A DNA stretch of 64,000 nucleotides from assembly GCA_034436555.1 (NCBI GenBank), contig DAOTUU010000060.1, positions 9,238-73,237 of the forward strand, in the 5' to 3' direction. The first letter of the stretch is position 1; each line of letters begins with the position of its first letter. This document shows positions 58,539-64,000 of this stretch, piece by piece. A model generated the notes under the pieces. The model was not told where the DNA came from. It saw only the letters and a list, made by a program, of their open reading frames with translations, and did not search any database. The position numbers and the translations under genes were made by a program. Origin of the DNA: JAFMJV01 sp034436555 (GTDB lineage Bacteria > Chloroflexota > Limnocylindria > Limnocylindrales > CSP1-4).

Positions 58539-59423
58539 TCAGTCGAGCGTGGTCACGTCCACGGTCTCGTCTGGAGCCGGGATGCCCAGGTCCAGGGGCT
58601 CGCCATGCTGGCGGAAGTCGAACGTGGCGGTCATCCCACCGCCACCCATCGCCTCACCCAGGGTGTAGTCGAACTGCACCCGGTGGATCAGATCCTGGGC
58701 ATCCACCCAGACCTCAGCTCCAAGGAGCGGATCGACGCCGCTCGTGCGGACCTCCGCGAGGTTCGCCGCGAGCGTGTCCCGCATGTCGGCGGGCACGAGC
58801 GCCAGCGCGCGGTCCAGGTCGACGGTGGCGCCCAGATGCTGCGTCGCCACGCCCTCCAGCGTCTCCTCGCCCAGCGACTCGGCGGGCTGGGTCGCGCCCA
58901 GCAGGTAGTAGAGCAGCAGCGACGCGTCGTTGTTGCCGGACGCGAGCGCCTTCAACGCGGCCACACTCGGGTCGTCGGAGGTCAGGTCGGCGACGATCCA
59001 CGTGTCGGGATCCACGTCGTCCCCCAGCGGCAGGCCCTTCACGTACAGCAGGTCGCCGTCGACGATCAGCTCGAGCCGGCCCAGGCCGAATGCGGTCATG
59101 TCCAGCGACAGGCGCTGGTGCCGGTCGACTCCCAGGCTCATCTGGCCGTCCCCGCTGATCGTGGTCCCATCCGGCACGCTGCCGCTTCCCTGGAAGACCA
59201 CCGAGAAGGCGGTGCGGACCGTGCCGGCGCCCATGGTCGCCTCGACCGCTCGTGCAAGGGCCGGATCGGCGACCACGACCGAGGGCGCGGGCGACGCGGA
59301 GACGGCAGGGGCGACGGACGCGGCGGGTCTCGCGGGCACGCCCGGCGACTGGGCGACGACCGGAGCGGTGGACAGCGCCAGCGATCCGGCGAGGAGGGCG
59401 ACGGTCAGGGGTCGAGAGCGCAT
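58539..59423 (-). CDS. Secreted LppX/LprG-like (LolA-fold) protein
   Basis: 294 aa. Signal peptide MRSRPLTVALLAGSLALSTA...VAQ, Ala/Pro-rich linker, then a LolA/LprG-type half-barrel: RTAFSVVFQGSGSVPDGTTI, RLSLDMTAFGLGRLELIVDG, LLYVKGLPLGDDVDPDTWIV, LEGVATQHLGATVDLDRALA, VWVDAQDLIHRVQFDYTLG. Probably carries lipids or glycolipids between membrane and envelope. There is no lipobox Cys, so secreted rather than lipidated. SD GGAGGTCC ~10 nt upstream. Confidence 0.8.
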   Translation of the reverse strand: MRSRPLTVALLAGSLALSTAPVVAQSPGVPARPAASVAPAVSASPAPSVVVADPALARAVEATMGAGTVRTAFSVVFQGSGSVPDGTTISGDGQMSLGVDRHQRLSLDMTAFGLGRLELIVDGDLLYVKGLPLGDDVDPDTWIVADLTSDDPSVAALKALASGNNDASLLLYYLLGATQPAESLGEETLEGVATQHLGATVDLDRALALVPADMRDTLAANLAEVRTSGVDPLLGAEVWVDAQDLIHRVQFDYTLGEAMGGGGMTATFDFRQHGEPLDLGIPAPDETVDVTTLD

Positions 59424-59458
59424 CGGGACGAGGACCTCCGGCGGCTGGATGGACGCGC

Positions 59459-60154
59459 TCAGCGTACGGTCTGCGTGCCCAGCCCGTCGGCGTCCGGCTC
59501 ACTCGCCGCCGATGCGTCGCCGCCCAGGAACGCCAGCGCGACCGCCAGGATGTCCGGGGCGATCGAATCGACCGGACGATCGCCGTCGATCACCCGCCAG
59601 CGCGCCGGGTCGGCCGCGGCCATCCCCAGGTAGCCCGCGCGGACCCGCTCGTGGAATGCCCGATCGTGCCGCGAGAGGTCCTCGAACCGGGTCAGCTGCG
59701 CCGCCTCGCCACGGGTCCGGCGGCCCAGGCCGACCTCCACGGGCACGTCGACGAGGATGACCAGGCCGGGTCGCAGCGGTCCGCAGCTCAGCTCCTCCAG
59801 GCTGTCGAGCAGGTCGAGCGGAACGCCCGAGCCATGGCCCTGGTAGGCGCGCGAGGACCACAGGAAGCGGTCGGTCACCACGACCTCACCCCGGTCGAGA
59901 GCGGGCAGGATGATCTCCCGCACGTGCTGGGCTCGGGCGGCGTGGAACAGGAGCGCGTCCGCCGCGCCTGAGCGTTCGATGGGGCCCGGATCGAGCAGGA
60001 TGCCCCGGATCTGCTCGCCCAGGTGCGTGCCGCCCGGTTCGCGGGTGAAGGTGAGCGGGATGTGCCGCGCGCGCAGCTCATCCGCCAGGCGGGCGGCCTG
60101 CACCGACTTGCCCGCACCGTCGGGACCCTCGAGCGCGATGAACCGCCGTGTCAT
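59459..60154 (-). CDS. tmk: Thymidylate kinase
   Basis: 231 aa. P-loop FIALEGPDGAGKSVQAARLA, TREPGGTHLGEQIRGILLDP, LLFHAARAQHV, VVTDRFLWSSRAYQGHGSG (DR-x motif) and FEDLSRHDRAFHERVRAGY. Converts dTMP to dTDP. Standard length with a short C-terminal tail. On the minus strand downstream of the GGDEF gene. Confidence 0.93.
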   Translation of the reverse strand: MTRRFIALEGPDGAGKSVQAARLADELRARHIPLTFTREPGGTHLGEQIRGILLDPGPIERSGAADALLFHAARAQHVREIILPALDRGEVVVTDRFLWSSRAYQGHGSGVPLDLLDSLEELSCGPLRPGLVILVDVPVEVGLGRRTRGEAAQLTRFEDLSRHDRAFHERVRAGYLGMAAADPARWRVIDGDRPVDSIAPDILAVALAFLGGDASAASEPDADGLGTQTVR

Positions 60155-60256
60155 GGACGCGCGCTCCCACGGCGCACCAGACGATGGCTCCGCTGGGACT
60201 CCCTCACGCACGGAGTCTACCGGGCCGATCGGCCAGGTCGAGCCCGCCCGCGGTGC

Positions 60257-61246
60257 CTACCGGACCTCGCGCAGTCCCGCCAGCGCGTTGGGCCCGCCGG
60301 CCTTCGCCCGGTCGAGCGCTGCCGCCGCCGCATCCGCGAGCGCACCCCCGGTATCGCCGTCCACCGGGTGATGCACGACCGCGGCACTCACGCTGGGCCG
60401 CACCGCACCGACGGCATCGATGGCACGCACCGCCTCCTGCACCCGGCGCGCGACGATTCCGCCTGCGTCACCGGGGGCGATCACGCCGAACCGATCGTCG
60501 CCCAGCCGGGCGACCGTGTCCACCAGCCGGACCTTGTCCGCGATGGTCGCCGCCACGTGGCGCAGCACGTCATCCCCGACCGAGGCTCCATGGGTCTCGT
60601 TGATGCCCGCGAGGCCGTCCACGTCGAACAGCGCGACGGCGAGCGCGGATCCCTGGCGCACCGCCCGATGGACCTCCAGCTCCAGCATCTGCTCGAACGT
60701 CCGCCGGTCCGCCAGCCCCGTGAGCGGATCGGTGCGCGCCAGCCGCTCCAGGTATTCCGCGCGTTCCGCCAGCACGTTGTGCAGGCGAGCCTGGCGGATG
60801 GCCACCGCCCCCAGGTCCGCGAGTGCGGTGAGGAACTCGCGCGTGGCCTCGTCTGGGCCGTCCGCGCCGGTACCCACGAGGAGCATCCCCTCGACGCTCG
60901 TCCCCAGCTCGTCCTCCACCACGAGCGGCACGAGCGCCTGGCGGTCGCCCACTCGCAGCGACGCGGTGGCCGGATCGGCGGCCACGGACCACGCTGGCCG
61001 GCGGTCTCGGACCGACTCCGTGACGGCGGGCACCGTCTCCTCCAGGATCGGGACGATGGTCACCCCATCCGGCGTGCTCAGGGTCCGGGACTCCAGGTCA
61101 GCGATGAGGATGACCGCGCCGAGGCCGCCCGCCGCGACGCTCGCCTGCTCTGCGAGCTGCACCAGCTTGGCGGAGAGATCCGTGCCGCGCGCCAGCACCC
61201 GGGCGGCGTCGAGCAGGCTGAACGAGTGGGGCAGACGGTCGCTCAC
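60257..61246 (-). CDS. GAF plus degenerate GGDEF protein with intact I-site
   Basis: 329 aa. Residues ~10-160: GAF-like sensor (LVQLAEQASVAAGGLGAVIL ... GMLLVGTGADGPDEATREFL). Residues ~170-325: GGDEF fold starting RTDPLTGLADRRTFEQMLEL. The signature is GDDRF (249-253) instead of GGDEF, so the active-site Gly and Glu are lost. The allosteric RxxD is kept (R240-L-V-D243, five residues before). This predicts a c-di-GMP-binding receptor, not a cyclase. GTG 61246 follows a TATCCT box by 6 nt. Confidence 0.87.
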   Translation of the reverse strand: MSDRLPHSFSLLDAARVLARGTDLSAKLVQLAEQASVAAGGLGAVILIADLESRTLSTPDGVTIVPILEETVPAVTESVRDRRPAWSVAADPATASLRVGDRQALVPLVVEDELGTSVEGMLLVGTGADGPDEATREFLTALADLGAVAIRQARLHNVLAERAEYLERLARTDPLTGLADRRTFEQMLELEVHRAVRQGSALAVALFDVDGLAGINETHGASVGDDVLRHVAATIADKVRLVDTVARLGDDRFGVIAPGDAGGIVARRVQEAVRAIDAVGAVRPSVSAAVVHHPVDGDTGGALADAAAAALDRAKAGGPNALAGLREVR

Positions 61247-61252
61247 GTCCGG

Positions 61253-61258
61253 AGGATA
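61253..61258 (-). promoter_or_regulatory. -10 box for leaderless GGDEF gene
   Basis: TATCCT on the minus strand, 6 nt before the GTG at 61246. Confidence 0.45.
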
Positions 61259-61294
61259 CATGCCCCGCGCCGGCCGTGGTCGCCCATCGCCGAC

Positions 61295-61390
61295 CCCGAG
61301 CGCTCCGGGCGCTCCGACCGCGGGCGCCCCGACCGCGGGCGCTCCGGGCGCTCCGTCCGCGCACGCCCCGACCGCGCACGCCCCACCCGT
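61295..61390. repeat. GC-rich tandem repeat
   Basis: Imperfect copies of GCGCTCCGGGCGCTCCG and CCCGACCGCG-type units between threonine ammonia-lyase and the GGDEF gene. Low complexity. Confidence 0.5.
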
Positions 61391-61391
61391 C

Positions 61392-62426
61392 TCACGCGCC
61401 GGCCGCCTCGCCCGCCTCCAGGCACCTCGCATAGGTCTCGGCGTCGACGTTCCCGCCGCTCAGCAGCGCCACGACGGGCCCCTCCTGTGGCAGTTCTGCC
61501 GCATGGAACAGCCAGGCGGCGAGCGTGGTGGCACCCGACGGCTCGAGCACCAGCCGCGCGCCGCGCGCCGCGCGGACCATCGCCCGCGCGATCTCCTCCT
61601 CCGACACGCTGACGACGCCATCGAGGCGCGCCCGCAGATGGGCGAACGTGAGGGTCCCCAGCGCGGACGTGCGCATCCCGTCCGCGGCCGTCCGGCCGGT
61701 CAGCGCCGGGTCCCAGCGCACGATCCGGCCCGCGCGCAGCGAGTCCCGGGCATCGGCGGCCAGGTCCGGCTCCACGCCCAGGATCGTGGCCTCCGGCCGC
61801 AGCGCACGGATGGCCGTGGCCACGCCTGAGGCCAGCCCGCCGCCCCCGATGGGCACGAGCACCGTCACGGCACCCGTGGCGTATCCCAGCTCCGCCAGCT
61901 GCTCCGCGATCTCCAGGCCCGCCGTGCCCTGGCCCGCGATGATCCGGGGGTCGTCATAGGAGGGGATGAGCACCAGGCCGTCGCGCGTCGCCAGCTCGTC
62001 GGCCCTGCGGATGCGCTCCTCGCCGCTCGGACCCACCCGGTCGATCTCGCCGCCGTCCGCGCGCACCCCGGCCACCTTGACCGCCGGTGCGTCCTCGGGC
62101 ATCACGATGACCGCGCGCATCCTCAGCAGCCGCGCCGCGCGCGCCACGCCCTGGGCATGGTTGCCGCTGGAGTGGGTGACCACGCCCCGGGCGCGCTCGT
62201 CGGGGGTCAGCGAGGCGAGCGCGTGGTACGCGCCGCGCAGCTTGAATGCGCCGATGGGCTGGAGGCTCTCCGGCTTCAGGAACGCCCGAGGGTGGCCAAG
62301 CGGATGTCCCGCGAGCGGCGGCCCGAACGGCAGCAGCGGGGTGCGCACCACGATCCCGGCCAGGCCCGCGGCCGCCCTGCGCACATCGTCCAGGGTGACC
62401 AGCGTCGGCGGGGAGTCCGGGTCCAT
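61392..62426 (-). CDS. Threonine ammonia-lyase / serine racemase-type PLP enzyme
   Basis: 344 aa. LKPESLQPIGAFKLRGAYHA (PLP Lys in FKLRGA), THSSGNHAQGVARAARLL, PSYDDPRIIAGQGTAGLEIA, VLVPIGGGGLASGVATAIRA and PVVALLSGGNVD. Fold type II PLP enzyme that dehydrates L-threonine to 2-oxobutanoate or acts on serine. No C-terminal ACT domain, so the catabolic/short type. Divergent from guaB3; the two share a 76-bp promoter region containing TATACT (+). Confidence 0.9.
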   Translation of the reverse strand: MDPDSPPTLVTLDDVRRAAAGLAGIVVRTPLLPFGPPLAGHPLGHPRAFLKPESLQPIGAFKLRGAYHALASLTPDERARGVVTHSSGNHAQGVARAARLLRMRAVIVMPEDAPAVKVAGVRADGGEIDRVGPSGEERIRRADELATRDGLVLIPSYDDPRIIAGQGTAGLEIAEQLAELGYATGAVTVLVPIGGGGLASGVATAIRALRPEATILGVEPDLAADARDSLRAGRIVRWDPALTGRTAADGMRTSALGTLTFAHLRARLDGVVSVSEEEIARAMVRAARGARLVLEPSGATTLAAWLFHAAELPQEGPVVALLSGGNVDAETYARCLEAGEAAGA

Positions 62427-62431
62427 CGTTC

Positions 62432-62437
62432 TATACT
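62432..62437 (+). promoter_or_regulatory. -10 box in the guaB3/threonine ammonia-lyase divergent region
   Basis: TATACT on the + strand, ~65 nt before the guaB3 GTG. The complementary strand reads TATAGA only 3 nt before the lyase ATG (minus), so the two promoters overlap and may interfere. Confidence 0.4.
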
Positions 62438-62502
62438 GCCCTGCAAGCCCGAGCGGCGTGGCGGTCTGCGCGCCGGGTGAGCAGCGGGAGCCACCATCGC
62501 CG

Positions 62503-63687
62503 GTGTCGATCGTCACGGACCTCCAGTCGAGCACAGCGTCCATCCGTCCCCGTCGGCCATCCAAGGTCGACAGCATCCGGCCCACCTACGGCTTCGATGA
62601 CGTCTCGCTCGCACCGGGCACGGACACGGTCGAACCCTCCGACGTCGACATCGCCTCCCAGATCGGGGGCCTGCGACTCGGCATCCCCATCCTCGCCTCG
62701 GCCATGGACGCCGTGGTGGATGTCCGACTGGCGGGCGAGCTGGCGCGCCTGGGTGGCGCGGCTGTCCTGAACCTGGAGGGCGTCCAGGCCCGCTTCGAGG
62801 AGCCTGACGCCGTGCTGGCGCGCATCTCCACGGCGGCGCCAGAGGATCTGCCGGTGCTGCTGTCAGAGGCCTATGCCCAGCCCATCCGCGAGGATCTGGT
62901 CACGCTCAGGCTGCGACAGCTCCATGACGCCGGGTCGCCCGCGATCATCGCCGCGACGCCCGGCGCCGCGCGCAGATGGGGTCCCTTCTGCGCGGAGCAC
63001 GGCGCGGACCTGTTCCTGGTCCAGTCGCAGGTCAGCTCGGCGCGCCACATCGCGTCGGGGTACGACCCTCTCGAGCTGTCCGAGTTCACGCGCCTGATGC
63101 GCATCCCGGTCGCGGTCGGCAACACCACCTCGTATGACGCGGCCTACCAGCTGATGGGCCAGGGCATCGCCGCGATCTTCGTGGGCGTGGGACCGGGGGC
63201 CGCCTGCACCACGCGCGAGGTGCTGGGCATCGGCGTCCCGCAGGTCACCGCGATCAGCGACGTCGCGGCGGCTCGCGATGCGTTCCTCGAGGACACCGGC
63301 AGGTACGTCCCGGTCGTCGCCGACGGCGGCATGCGCCGTGGCGGCGAGCTGGCCAAGGCGATCGCTGCCGGAGCGGACGCGCTGATGATCGGCTCCCCGC
63401 TGGCGCGCGCGGAGGAGGCGCCCGGACGTGGCACGAACTGGGGCATGGCGGCTCCCTCGCCCACGCTGCCGCGCGGCACGCGCATCAAGGTGGGCACCGT
63501 GGGCACGCTGGAGCGCATCCTGTTCGGGCCGTCGCGGGTGACCGATGGGTCCGAGAACCTCGTGGGTGCGCTGCGCCAGTCGATGGCCGCGCTCGGCGCG
63601 CGCGACATCCGGGCGATGCAGCAGGTGGAGATGGTCTACGCGCCGGCGGTGGCGGTGGAAGGGAAGTCCTGGCAGCGAGGCCGCTGA
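62503..63687 (+). CDS. guaB3: GuaB3-type IMP dehydrogenase family protein
   Basis: 394 aa. YGFDDVSLAPGTDTVEPSDV and DIASQIGGLRLGIPILASAM at the N-terminus, AAVLNLEGVQARFEEPD, FVGVGPGAACTTREVLGIGV with the catalytic Cys loop (C235), and VVADGGMRRGGELAKAIAAG. It lacks the CBS insert of IMPDH and matches the GuaB3 subgroup of actinobacteria, chloroflexi and cyanobacteria. Some members act as GMP reductases. GTG at 62503 has GGGAG 12 nt upstream, somewhat distant; no better start is near. Confidence 0.9.
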   Translation: MSIVTDLQSSTASIRPRRPSKVDSIRPTYGFDDVSLAPGTDTVEPSDVDIASQIGGLRLGIPILASAMDAVVDVRLAGELARLGGAAVLNLEGVQARFEEPDAVLARISTAAPEDLPVLLSEAYAQPIREDLVTLRLRQLHDAGSPAIIAATPGAARRWGPFCAEHGADLFLVQSQVSSARHIASGYDPLELSEFTRLMRIPVAVGNTTSYDAAYQLMGQGIAAIFVGVGPGAACTTREVLGIGVPQVTAISDVAAARDAFLEDTGRYVPVVADGGMRRGGELAKAIAAGADALMIGSPLARAEEAPGRGTNWGMAAPSPTLPRGTRIKVGTVGTLERILFGPSRVTDGSENLVGALRQSMAALGARDIRAMQQVEMVYAPAVAVEGKSWQRGR

Positions 63688-63794
63688 CCGGGAGCCGCGG
63701 GGGCACAGGCGGGTCGCACAGGGTCGCAGGCGGGTCCGCGCGGTCTCTCGTCTCGGTGCGGGCACCGGACGCCGATGTGTGCCACGCTCGGGTC

Positions 63795-64000
63795 ATGTCA
63801 TCGCTGCGTCGCCGCCTCGCCCCGGCGCTCGCCGCGGGCGCGCTGAGCCTGCTGCTCGGCGTCCCTGCCCAGGCGGCGGATTGGTCCCGACCGGGTCGCG
63901 TCAGCCGTGAGACGGGCGCGGCGCTGAGCGCGCTCCACGAGCTCGCGGCCGGGAATGGGCGCCTCGTCCTGGCGCACGCGCGCCTGGGTCCCGCGGGACG
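63795..64000 (+). CDS. Secreted protein, N-terminal part only
   Basis: Frame open to the right edge. MSSLRRRLAPALAAGALSLL...VPAQAAD is a clear Sec signal peptide, followed by SRETGAALSALHELAAGNGR. Too short to assign a family. ATG at 63795; no SD is obvious. Confidence 0.65.
   Translation, partial: MSSLRRRLAPALAAGALSLLLGVPAQAADWSRPGRVSRETGAALSALHELAAGNGRLVLAHARLGPAG

Overview
The window is high-GC, gene-dense bacterial chromosome with no rRNA, tRNA or CRISPR that I can recognise. Gene content (a GuaB3-type IMP dehydrogenase relative, an AAA/R3H protein of the SpoIIIAA type, a deazaflavin-type nitroreductase relative, glucosylglycerate genes, many secreted proline/threonine-linker proteins) and frequent leaderless starts suggest Chloroflexota, perhaps a Limnocylindria-like lineage. 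Actinomycetota is the alternative. This placement is inference.

Layout. 0-7.5 kb: accessory region with the end of a SWIM-type gene, three vapBC-like toxin-antitoxin pairs (1.27-1.92, 2.15-2.79, 6.81-7.46 kb), an ADP-ribosylglycohydrolase behind a perfect palindrome, an orphan PD-(D/E)XK-like nuclease, an IS21 istB remnant and a truncated secreted protein. 7.9-12.35 kb: a tight four-gene operon (coiled-coil protein, P-loop-less ATPase relative, BrxD-like ATPase, SNF2 helicase), the best candidate for an undescribed defence or DNA-transaction system. 12.9-18.8 kb: secreted repeat proteins and an uncharacterised 628-aa protein. Copies of a ~145-bp MITE-like repeat flank the helicase operon and the secreted gene. 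18.8-21.9 kb: TetR/SDR genes divergent from a frameshifted quinone oxidoreductase across a tandem operator array. 22-27 kb: a carbohydrate ABC importer with ROK kinase and class II aldolase. 27-33 kb: oxidoreductase, TauE/SafE plus DUF1634, a DUF885 peptidase and an endonuclease III with low-complexity insertions.

33.1-37.2 kb is a decaying zone: a sigma factor with a frameshift, its partner with an in-frame stop, and a graveyard of vapBC fragments around one intact pair. It begins with a palindrome array of 62-bp period; a related array lies 20 kb away at 53.2 kb. 37.3-41.8 kb: a glycerate kinase, Usp-Usp-glucosyl-3-phosphoglycerate synthase fusion and glucosylglycerate synthase-like operon. 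42-48 kb: acetyltransferase, a ligase-like protein lacking its catalytic lysine, galE, cca, HNH. 48-53 kb: large secreted proteins. 53.8-64 kb: EAL and GGDEF proteins both with degenerate active sites, AAA/R3H ATPase, lipoprotein, tmk, threonine ammonia-lyase, guaB3.

About a dozen genes start 6-9 nt downstream of a TANNNT-like -10 hexamer with no Shine-Dalgarno, so leaderless transcription is probably common here, alongside normal SD-led genes. Long antisense open frames abound because of GC content and were excluded.
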